Below are positions 47,601 through 59,600 of a stretch of DNA of 64,000 bases, in pieces. The notes beneath the pieces are model-generated. The model ran no database searches. It was not told where the DNA came from and worked only from the letters and a program-made list of their open reading frames with translations. Both the position numbers and the translations under genes were made by a program. How positions within the stretch are numbered: the stretch's first letter is position 1; every line of letters starts with the position of its first letter. Location: NCBI RefSeq assembly GCF_932526225.1, contig NC_064041.1, positions 2,244,699-2,308,698 of the forward strand. Direction: 5' to 3'. This DNA comes from Nematostella vectensis (Eukaryota; Cnidaria; Anthozoa; Actiniaria; Edwardsiidae).

Positions 47601-50600
47601 AGAAAGAAATAGAAATACCATGAAAGCTCTAAGCCGACCAATTGTCATGAGGGCTTACTAAAGTAAGGTAATGGTCACATGTCAAGAGTTGAACCAATGA
47701 CAGCTTTAGGTTATGGGCACATGTCATGTGTTGAGCCATTAGAGTTTAGGCTATGGGCACGTGCGTGTCATGTGTTAAACCAATGAGAGCTTTGGGAAAT
47801 GGACACGTGTCATTGGTTGAACCAATGAGAGCTTTAAGTTACGGTCAAGAAAGAAAGGTCACGGTCTACATACGGGGACCTAAAGTACCTCGCCTGTAAT
47901 GCACATGTCGTATTTATTGATGAGTTCCCGTGATCCTCCAGACGGCGAGAGAGGTATGGAGAAAGATCGATCAGCTGGTTCCCAGTGCCAATCACCATCC
48001 ACTACCACAGGGATAGAATAACAAAGAAAATTACCGAAAATAAGCACATGTGAATTTATTGACCATACGTACCATGATTGTTCACGTGATTATAGACTGG
48101 AGGGGTCAAAACAATAATTGGCTTTTTTGTGAGCCTTAGTTCCTTGGCCACATGGCAAGCGGTAAGTGGATTGTCGCCAGTGATCATGGTCACCTGAAAC
48201 GAAAAATTAGAGCTCAAGGCTATAACAAGGTGTTTTACATTGAACCAATATGAGTACAAAGTTATGTGTGTTGGACCAATAACGACACAAGTTTATAGTC
48301 ACGTGTCATTTCTTGAACCAATAAGAACTGAAGGTTATAGTCACGTGTCGTGTGTTGAACCGATAAAAGTTTAAAGTTATGTGTGTTGGACCAATAAGAG
48401 CTTATAAGAGTTAATGGTCACGTGTCGTTTGTTGAGCCATAGTTAATAGAGAAGACTGGTTAGGAGATGCGGCGAACTTCAAAGACAAAACTTTGGCTCG
48501 CCACTCCAAAGCATTGATGCAGATTGGTACAAATCCTATCATGCTTGCTGTGTAAGCTCACTGAGATTGTTCGATAAGGCTCTACTCACTATAGAATTTT
48601 AGCCCAATTCGTCACAAAACATAAATGGTTGTAAAAAAATTCTAGGGCAGTGGAGCTCAGAATGGTGATAAAATATGCGAGCTTAGGAAACAGCAAACAG
48701 GGAAACATCGCGTATCGGATGTATAGTATATGTTCCCCTGTCCAATTCCTCGGCCGCTTACATGGTGAGACGACTCCTGGATCTGCTTGATGACGTTCTT
48801 TGAGTCCATTTTTAGAGGACAGGCGATCACGACGAAACCAACGAACTGCAACTGGCTCTCCACCTCCTCTCGTCCCAGGTCACGCATCTAGAAAACAACA
48901 CAGGAAAACCACAAAACTTAGCATGTAACTATGAAATCACAAGAAGCCAAAAGCAACAATGAAAACTTCTTAACGCATTGAGAAGAAGTAATATTGGAGT
49001 AAAAATACCATTCAGTTAACGCACTACCTATATTAACGACTTATTATCATAAAACGCATTGTATAACTTAGAGAAGTAAAAACATACGAGTTAATAGTAT
49101 TTGAATACGAACATTTCTAATGGAAAATACAAAAATGATAGTGGAAGCAGCTATTATGTTAATATTGTAATTTATCGAGTTCTGAACTGAACTTTTTTAA
49201 AACATTTTTGGTAGCCCTTACGTCCATTACGCCCATACTGCCATTGCGCCCTTACGTCCATTGCGTCCCATATTTGTGGGTTCCACGACCAGACTCTTAC
49301 CCCCACCCTACACCACTCATGATACCTCTTTGTTGCCAAGCTCTCCAAGCTTCTTGTACCCAAGTGCGAGCACACGTGATCCCTGGCACGTCATCTTGTT
49401 GTACACCGCGTCATAGTTATCCGGGACTTTCTCGTACTGTAACGCAATCACAATTTCTCATGTGAGTGAGCTGGAGCTGACGCAACCGACAAATTGTCAC
49501 TTTGAGGGGGCTACTTTATTAGTTGTCCGTGGGCCACAGTTTACTCAGTAACCTACCATTAAAGGAGAAACAGAAGCTTTCAATGAAAGGAGTGGTGTCA
49601 TGAGTGTTTCTTAGTGTTTCAGGAGCCCCATTACTTGTAATGGAGTCTCACTATATTTCTAAGTGATTCATTAGCCCATTACTTGTAATGGAGTCTCACT
49701 ATATTTCTAATTGTTTCAGGAGCCCCATTACTTGTAATGGAGTCTCACTATATTTCTAAGTGTTTCAGGAACCCCATTACTTGTAATGGAGTCTCACTAT
49801 ATTTCTAAGTGTTTCAGGAACCCCATTACTTGTAATGGAGTCTCACTATATTTCTTAGTGTTTCAGGAACCCCATTACTTGTAATGGAGGCTCACTATAT
49901 TTCTAAGTGTTTCAGGAGCCCATTACTTGCAATGGAGTCTCACTATATTTCTTAGTGTTTCAGGAGCCCAATACTTGTAATGGAGTCTCACTATATTTCT
50001 TAGTGTTTCAGGAGCCCCATTACTTGTAATGGAGTCTCACTATATTTCTAAGTGTTTCAGGAACCCCATTACTTGTAATGGAGCCTCACTATATTTCTTA
50101 GTGTTTCAGGAGCCCATTACTTTAAATGGAGTCTCACTATATTTCTTAGTGTTTCAGGAGCCCATTACTTGTAATGGAGTCTCACTATATTTCTAAGTGT
50201 TTCAGGAGCCCCATTACTTGTAATGGAGTCTCACTATATTTCTAAGTGTTTCAGGAGCCCATTACTTGTAATGGAGTCTCACTATATTTCTTAGTGTTTC
50301 AGGAACCCCATTACTTGTAATGGAGGCTCACTATATTTCTAAGTGTTTCAGGAACCCCATTACTTGTAATGGAGTCTCACTATATTTCTAAGTGTTTCAG
50401 GAACCCATTACTTGTAATGGAGTCTCACTATATTTCTAAGTGTTTCAGGAGCCCATTACTTGTAATGGAGTCTCACTATATTTCTTAGTGTTTCAGGAGC
50501 CCATTACTTGTAATGGAGTCTCACTATATTTCTAAGTGTTTCAGGAGCCCATTACTTGTAATGGAGTCTCACTATATTTCTAAGTGTTTCAGGAGCCCCA

Positions 50601-53600
50601 TTACTTGTAATGGAGTCTCACTATATTTCTTAGTGTTTCAGGAGCCCATTACTTGTAATGGAGTCTCACTATATTTCTTAGTGTTTCGAGCCCCATTACT
50701 TGTATGGAGTCTCACTATATTTCTAAGTGTTTCAGGAGCCCATTACTTGTAATGGAGTCTCACTATATTTCTTAGTGTTTCAGGAGCCCATTACTTGTAA
50801 TGGAGTCTCACTATATTTCTTAGTGTTTCGAGCCCCATTACTTGTAATGGAGTCTCACTATATTTCTTAGTGTTTCAGGAGTCCCATTACTTGTAATGGA
50901 GTCTCACTATATTTCTAAGTGTTCCAGGAGCCCCATTACTTGTAATGGAGTCTTACCATATTTCTGAGTGTTTCAGGGGCTCCCTTGACAGCAGCAAAGT
51001 ACTCGCTTGTGTTGGATCCCTGTGTCTGCATGGAGACTACCGCTGACATACGCTTGAGGGCGCTGGAGAAGTGATGCCTGTGCATGATGCGCATTGTCAG
51101 CCGACGCCCCTTATTTGGTAAAACCAGGTCACCTGAAACAACCAAAATCTATCAAAATGTAATCAGGGCAGGGGGAACCCTGATAAGTGTGTAAGGAGCT
51201 TTAATAAACCAGACATTAACCCAGCTTTTGAAAAAAACCTAGCAACAGAAAACCATGTACCATATATATCATGGCATTCCTGGCCATGTCTTTAATTTAT
51301 TTGATTATGTTAATGCAAAGGTGTGGATAATAAGCAGGGAGGGGAGGGTCTTGCCATGTTGACCTGATAGGGATATTCTTTAGGGGTCAATGCCAGGCCT
51401 CAAGTATTTTTTAGGGAGTACATGAGAAAAACAGCCTTTTCTATCAGAAATTTAGGGGCAATTTTTGATTCTTTGGTACTGTTTAGGGTAGCAATCTTGG
51501 TGTGCTGGTATTTTTAAGGGGGTATTTTTCTAATTCAACCAGCATCCCTGTAAAGTTTACCCTGGCAAACCCCACCCGGGGAATAAACATATCATTACAA
51601 TCCATATAATAGATACCACAAGAAACTCAGCCTTGCCTACTGGAAACAAGTACAAGCTAAATACCCAATAAATTATGTAGTGCCTTTTTGTTTACCTTTG
51701 GTGAGGTAAATGGTAGGCTAAATATCTAACAGATTTTATAGCCCTTTTTGTTTACCTTTGGTGAGCCTCCAGTCAAATGGTAAGCTAAATGTCCAACAGA
51801 TTTTATAGCCTTTTCGTTTACCTTTGGTGAAGTAAATGGTAAGCTAAATACCCAACAGATTTTATAGCGCCTTTTTGTTTACCTTTGGTGAGCCTCCAGT
51901 CAATTGCCTGCAGCACAGCCTTCTCCAGTGGATCCCCCACCAGGATGTCATCCAGACAGACTAGTGAGTGGCATGATGCGAGCACATGGAGAGTGTTGTC
52001 AGGGAGTTCTGATACAGAGCTGATCTCATCATCATTTCTAAAAAAAAGAATGCAAAGAAAGCTTTTAAAAAAACAGCTCGATACAATTGGAAAAAAATAT
52101 CGGAAAAGCAAGTGGAAAGAGCATGTTTCAATAGTAACACATTTTAAAATTAGCAGAATAAAGTCACACAATAAAGTTGTGTGACTGCAGTGAAAACAAC
52201 TAAGGGGCTTAGTAATACATAACAGGTAAGGAAAACACACACACTTTATTTTTCTTTTCAATTTTTGGCAGGCTAACACAACAGCTGCTTCTAAATATAA
52301 CATTTTTGGTAACTCAACCCTGATATATGGCTATCACTGGTGAGGGTGACCCCTCCCTTACCTTAGTCCTGCCACACCTTGTACTACATGGTTATCACTT
52401 GTGAGGAAGACCTCATGTAGTACACTACATGGTTATAACCAACAGTGAGGGTGACCCCTCTCATCTTAGCCCTGCCACACCCTATACTACATGTTTATCA
52501 CTGATGAGGGTGACCCCTCCCTTACCTTTGCCCAGCAACACCCTGTACCACATTGTTATAACTGGTTAGGGTAACCCCTCTTTTACCTTATCCCTGCCAC
52601 ACCTTGTACTACATGGTTATCACTTGTGAGGGGGACCCCATGTAGTACACTACATGGTTATCAACAACAGTGAGGGTGACCCCTCTCTTGCCTAACCCTG
52701 CCACACTCTGTAATACATGGTTATCAATTGTAAGGAAGACCCCTCTCTTACCTTAGCCCTGCAACACCATGTACTACATGGTTATCACTGGTGTGGGTGA
52801 CACCCCTCCTACCTTAGTACTACATGGTTATCATAGGTAAGATTGTCCTCAATTACCTTATCCCTGCAACACCTTGAACAACAAGGTTATCACTGGTGAG
52901 AGTACCAGTCTTGTCAAAGCAACACACATCCACTTTACCAGCAAAGGGGATTCGGAAGGGTTCAGTACAGTAAACACCTGAATAAAAAGAAAATCAGTAA
53001 GTCCCTATGGTAAAGAGGAATGTCTGTTGTCATTCTTATAAGTGTAAACCTGCTTCTCAATGTTTGCAAGAGTCCATCACTTGTCTTCTCAGATAAGAAC
53101 ATTAAGCAGTGAAAATTCTTAAACTCTAACACAGGAAAATGACAGTAAGCTGTAGTATGTATGTTCCCTGGTAATTATAATTACGGTGTTATAACTTCAC
53201 TGGTTATAAGTGCTTACAGACACATTTTCATTATCTAGTGGAGCCTTACTCTAAGGGCACCTCGTTATTAAGGAAGTTGCCTAAGTCTTGATGGGAAAAG
53301 CCCTACATTTCTACAACTGCGATCCTGCTTTAACAAGACATCCAGTTTATATGCATAAGTGTAAGGACTAACAAATAGTGGATGTTGAAACAAAGTTATT
53401 AGGCAACTTTCCTAGGTTATTAGGCAAAAGGTTTGCCTAGTGGATGGTTGTCTAATGGCTCTGTTTTCTAGCATCCAGATACCTCCTTAATAAGAGGATT
53501 CCACTGTATAATGCAATGCTCTTACCTAGCTTTTGTAAAGCCATAAGTGATGAGTTGACAGCAAGTGAGAGCTCTATAGGTAGCTCTGGTGGCACCACAG

Positions 53601-56600
53601 ACGTCAAGATCAGGGTGCATTCCAGGAACAGCTTGTACCTATTCCGGTTTGGGTCCTCAGTACCTGGAAAATGCATTAGAGATACCATGTCCAACATCAC
53701 TACAATAAAGATATATAAGCACAGGCTTCTTGTTTAAAGGTTATCCTTGTCATTATTTATTTATTTTGCAAATGTAAGTTAATTATTATCAATCATTAAA
53801 ACACCCACCAGATTTATCATTCAGCCTTGTCATCGTATAAAAGGATGCATCTTGTTAAATGGAAAGCTAGACAGATTTTAGGCTACAGGAAGCCACTATA
53901 AAACAGGTTATAATTGAACCCTGCACTTAGACACCTGTTAAATACTTCATTGAGCACAGAAAATATAACCAATTGGTTATGGTCTGGACATCAGAAAATT
54001 TCAAGTACTGTTTTACTGGTCCAAGTGGTGTTCTTACCAACTGGATTTTACTGAATAATGCTTCACATATTCTCCTTACCTTTAACCCAGACGTAAACAG
54101 CAGCAGTAACAGCAAAAATAAGAAGAAACAAGATGAACATAAACGTCTCCAGGTTGTTAGCTGTGACACGCTTTACACCAAACAGTATGGTACGTAGCAG
54201 TTTGCCCTGGATAGGAAATAGAATGACGGATGTTAAGGCAGAAGTTCTAGCTCTCATTTATTTGTATATGGGTAATGAAACAACCGCTGGGGATGCGAGC
54301 CCGTGGTACAATTTTTTAATAACACTGCTTACACTTAAACTCAGATTGATGGTAAACTTCATAGAGTAGTTTACATTACATAAATTCTGATAGGTAAAGT
54401 CAACCACATGTGAAATGCTTACAGTAGTATTTCTGCATTAACATTATAATAACATTTGCCATTATGCCTGGAAATTTTCAAAAAGGCCACCTTTACTGGT
54501 CATAGTGACAAAAAGCAATTATTTGAAATAAAAGAAGTAACCACTTATGACGAAGGAAAAGAGTAACTAGCTAAAAGTTCTCACCTGAGATGTGTTGAAG
54601 CCCGTCTGCAGCACATATGCTATACAGCCATTGTCTGATGCTGGGTGTGGAAGAAAAAAGGGTGATATTATCAAAAGACTTATTATACGTACAGTAGTGT
54701 ACAGTAGTGAGACAACCTCTTTTATACATTTTATTTTCATTATTCATTGAAATGGGTAATATTGTAAAGAAAACTTTTGGCTTGAATTCCTTATCATAAC
54801 TGCCTCTTGTAAGACCATACAGTATGAGCCTGTATCACAAGACCTCAAATCACATGACCAGATGTCACATGACCAGATGTCACATGACCAGATGTCACAT
54901 GACCACATATCACATGACCAGATGTCACATGACCAGATGTCACATGACCACATATCACATGACCAGATGTCACATGACCACATATCACACTGCCTCACAT
55001 GACCAGATGTCAAGTGACCAAGTATCACACCCGATGTCTCATGACAAAATGTGACATCTTACCCTTTATTCCTGCGGCCGTTTTAGGAGGGGGTGAGTGC
55101 TGAACCACTTTGGTTCCGCCAGACAACAGGTGTAGCTTGCCGTGGACGTCCATATCAAACACCTCATGTGCTTCCAGCCCTTCTATGGGCTCCTAACGAC
55201 AAAATACCCACAGAACTTTATTGATATTGTAGGTTAAAATATGGTCTATGGATGTCATATGTTTTATTACGATTAATTTATAGCTTCTTGATCATCTCTG
55301 CATTTACATGATTTCATTGGCTAAAAAACTCAATGCAAATTAGATATGATTTCACCGGCAAACTATAGTAAATCCAATTGAATCACTATCAAATCCAAAC
55401 CATTCTACAAAAATATGGCACCATGCTATTCAATGAGTTTTAAATATTCAAATGAAAAAAACAACATTTTAATACTAATTTGACCATCAAAATTTAATAC
55501 CTTCATTTGTGGAACAGACTCCCCTGTCAGCATGGCTTCATCCACAATACACGAACCTCTTAACAGCAACATGTCACATGGTATCAGCACATCAGAGTTC
55601 TTAGGACGCCCTAGGATTAGATAGACACATAAAAAAATCCAAACTATTAATCTGGGCTAAGGCTAAACCCACAGTTGCCATGGTGATATCCAATTTGTAG
55701 ATGCTATTTCACATCAATTTTTATTTGAGTCTTTGTATGTAAGATTTCTGCTACCAAGTTTCAACAAGCGAAAAATGTTTGTCTGCTTGCAAGCATTTAG
55801 TGGAAGTTTTTATTGCAGACAACAAGACTAAAACCACTTAAATCCAAGATGATGACTACGACTGTTTCAGGTATTTGAAGCATGGTGTTTAAGAATTGCT
55901 TAAAAGAAATGACCCACTTTTTGGCTGCTAAGGGGGGTGTATATGTTGTAGTCGAAAATGAATGTTAGTCCAAAATAAAAATGGACTAGTCCAAAATGAA
56001 ACCAAACCAGTCCAAAATGAAATTGGACTAGTCTAAAATAATATGGTTGAATATGTCAATGATTCTAAAAAGGGATTTTCCCTTTTGGGGTCTCATTAAA
56101 AAAATGAGGCTAGGTATTTTCCGGGGGTAAAAAAGTCTTATTCCATTTTGTTTCTACTCGCTCCTTTCCACTATCTCTCATCCCTTTCCTCCTTTCTCCC
56201 ATTCCTTTCCTTTTCACTCTCATTCCTTTCCTGCTTTTTCCTTTTCTTCTATTCCTTACCTACCTGCCTGCCTACTGTTATAAATGCCATCTTACCTTTT
56301 TTTTCAGTATGTGCCACCACTAGGATCGAACTCTCGATCTCTAGCTTGCCAGTCCGTTACCTTAACCACTCTGCCATCCAGACATTGCGATGGAAGACAC
56401 GGTTTAGAAACTAATTTTATAACTGTGGCGCCTCTTGGGAAATGAACAACAATACAAAACTCCACGCAAGCGCAGTCACCAAAGCGTGTTTAGTTAGCAA
56501 TGGCTGCTAGCGTCTGTGTCAATGCAGACGATTTCTACTCGAAATTAGAAGAATTTAAGAAAAAAAGGAGGTCTAGCAAAAGCAACACAACATTATACAT

Positions 56601-59600
56601 CTGTGACAAATTTTACGAGAAGGCCAAGCAATGGCTGAAATGTACGACGCCAGAAGAGAAGAAGGACATCGCACTGTCGGACAATGATAAGTTGAAAATC
56701 ATTCGCAATAAGTGGAATGTTGACGAGGAAGGAAGAGTCATTGATGCCAAGGGAAAGTATGTTGTACATAAATCGACCATCCACGATGTCCTCTCACAAG
56801 CTCACAAAGCAATCTGCCACCGAGGGAGGGATAAAACTGCCAAGTATCTCAATGAGAATTATAGTAACCTACCTAAACAAATCATAACATTATTTACCTC
56901 CATATGCAAATTGCATCAAGAACAAGCCAGCCTCACCAACTATTGCAAGAAGCCGGTGACAAAACCTATTCAGGCAGATGGATTTTTGAGCCACCTGGAA
57001 ATAGGATTTAATTGATTTTCGTAAGATACCCTGCAATTGTGGACGGAGGCATTTATGGGCTCTTCATGTTAAAGATCATTTTTCCAAGTACTCATGGCTA
57101 CTTCCACTGAAAAAGAAGGAAAGTCTTGAAGTCGCCCAAACCATCGAGCCCTTGTTTTGGCAGTTCGGGTTTCCATGCAAATTGCACACAGACAGGGGAG
57201 GAGAGTTTAAAGGGAGCGTTGATGACTTCTGCACAAAGTTCAACATACCACAAGCCCGAGGCGCTCCAAGAAACCCTTCTGCTCAGGGACTTGTCGAGAG
57301 GGCAAACCGACTAGTAAAGGAGAATTTGTTGAGCCTCATTAAAGAGAAGGGATTAGCATCAAATGATTGGTGCAAAATTCTGAAAGAGAAGGCATTGACC
57401 CCAACGAGGGAAATAACCGGTATCCTAAGCACCGTTCAAGAAGAAGGAAACAACGATGATAAAGTCGAATCCGTGAGTAATACAGAAGAAGAAGAGCTAC
57501 AACTGTTGAGACAAGAGCCCAAAAACGAAAAAGAAAGAGCGAGACAGTCCCTGAAAGGGCAGCGACATCAAAAACAACTACCATGACAGTCAGCACCATA
57601 GAATGCCATGATCAAAATGTGGAAGAAGATGAAAGTGGAATCATCATTGAGACAAGAGCACAAAAGCGAAAACGTGAAAATGACCAAGTGTTTGAAAACC
57701 AGGCAGGTTATAATCGGAAAATGAAGGAAACACAAACAAGAAAGCTAAACTTTCAAGAAAATTATTATGTTTCTGTAAAGATCAATGTAGTCGATAAAGG
57801 TCCGCTACATCCAAACTCCCTTCTTGCTAAGATAATAGAGAAAGCAAATGACAATGCAAGAATTGTCACTAAATTTGGTGTGATTGATTCATTAATTTCC
57901 CTGAATAGATTGAACAAAATTGCCAAGCTCAACATAGTCTTTGACTATTCCACAGAGGTCTCCCTTACGAGAGCGTCAAAGATGGCGCACCTTCAATGAC
58001 CCACATGACTGTAATGGCTGTATGAATGAGTAGAACGACAGTACCACTTATTATTAGATTCCTGTATTCACAACGATTAAAGCTGCTGTCATCAAATTGT
58101 GTTTGTTTTCGTCGCCTTTGTTAGTCGCTAGTTCTATTTTTTTTACTTAAAATAACCCTAACCTCACTACTTAAACTAACCCTAATCCTACTATTTAAAC
58201 TAACCCTAACCCTACTACTTAAACTAACCCTAACCCCACTACTTAAACTAACCCTAGCCCCACTACTTAAACTAACCCTAGCCCCACTACTTAAACTAAC
58301 CCTAACCCCACTACTTAAACTAGTTAAAAACGAATATGGACTGGTTTGGTTTTATTTTCGACTAGTCCATTTTCATTTTGGACTGACATTTATTATTGAC
58401 TGCAACATATAACAAACCAATATTCCCTGTTGAAACTTCACTACTGCAAGCTTTTTGCTTTATCATGAGAAGTGGACCCAAAACAAATGTGAAACAGAGG
58501 CTTAGACTGTTGATTTATGCCTGCATTTCCCTTGCAAATCATGTCTATGCCCAAGTTTTGAATGGCCAAAAGTCATACACAGTACCATACAGTGCAGTGC
58601 ATCTGCAACATGAATACAGAGAGTAATTAAGAATATAAATGTAGATATAGATTACAAACAACACAACACATACCTATGGATACAATATCACCAGGTAACA
58701 ACTCGTTGCTTAGAATGGGACGCCACTTTTTATTTCTGTAAACCTAGAAAGTCAGAGTACTGATAAGTGATTTTGATCACCACTCAACAATCCTGAAAGA
58801 TGTTGAGTTCTTACCTGAATTAAGTGAGGTTTGGTTCCCATTTTCCTAATCTCTTTCATATTTCTTAGTTGCTGTAATGGAATGTCATCAGATGTATTAA
58901 TGTGGGATATCTTTTGTTACATACTGTATCACTAATATTCATGCATTTAAGTCAATAAAAGTTTTGAGGATACATACATGTTGATTGATAGACATAAGCT
59001 GAATTTAGCTGCGTAAGTTAGGGAAGTTTTTCCAAATTACAAACCACAGAAGCTCAACATCACCTCAGGTAAGCAGGTAAAAACAAAAAAAAACCCTGCA
59101 TTTGAACCTTGAAGCTTCCACTGTACCTGCTGTACAAGAGTTGCCTCAAAAGCGATCAGCATGAAGAGGGTGAACACACTGTAGTACCAGTACTCATCAA
59201 GGCACCATAAACCCACACAGAACACTTGGAAAACAAAGAATGGAGCAGTGGCTCTCTCCTTGAACAACTCCATAAAGTCTGGCACTGTCATTTCCAGCCT
59301 GAAGAAGAAGGAAAAAATACAGGGGTGTGTCATCATTCACCTTGATTACAGAACAAGTCAGTTATCAGTTGGTTTGCCAGGACATTTTATACCTTTTCAG
59401 TCACACATCCACCCTATATGTTTTGTTTGTGAGTTGTGACTGGTTTTTGGTGGACGTCAATCATGACTTTAGAACACCTCCAATTCTGCATCAATCCCAG
59501 ATTTGGACCAATCAAAACCAAAACAAAATCAAAATGGATCGCCTTCCACAACAGCCAGCAATTGAATAAAGTTCGAATAAGTTCTGGCATTGCGTTGTTG

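Larger units (their letters stand above)
47640..48445. repeat. 45-bp repeat family in two neighbouring introns (47640-47850 and 48230-48445)
   Basis: Units share cacgtgtcatgtgttgaacc followed by aatgagagctttaggtt. About four units occur in the intron between exons 18 and 19 and about six in the intron between exons 16 and 17. Most units contain CACGTG and CCAAT. They do not copy an exon edge. Confidence 0.8.
55963..58388 (+). mobile_element. Ginger-like DNA transposon with TIRs and a DDE integrase gene
   Basis: The left end TGTTAGTCCAAAATAAAAAT and the reverse complement of the right end TGTCAGTCCAAAATGAAAAT open imperfect inverted repeats of about 55 bp. These continue through ggactagtc and accaaaccagtcca on both sides. 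TGTNR termini and an integrase-type transposase fit the Ginger superfamily. A 4-bp target duplication is not evident (tgaa before, ttta after). It lies in the intron between exons 6 and 7 of the ATPase gene, in opposite orientation. A tRNA-derived SINE lies upstream of its ORF and telomere-like repeats lie near its right end. Confidence 0.7.

Noticed and set aside
50513-50752. Plus-strand [16 protein letters not shown] repeats
   Set aside because: Translation of the exon 14-derived satellite on the wrong strand.
56308-56388. Functional tRNA gene
   Set aside because: A and B boxes are present, but the cloverleaf anticodon arm is not convincing and a SINE-like tail follows.
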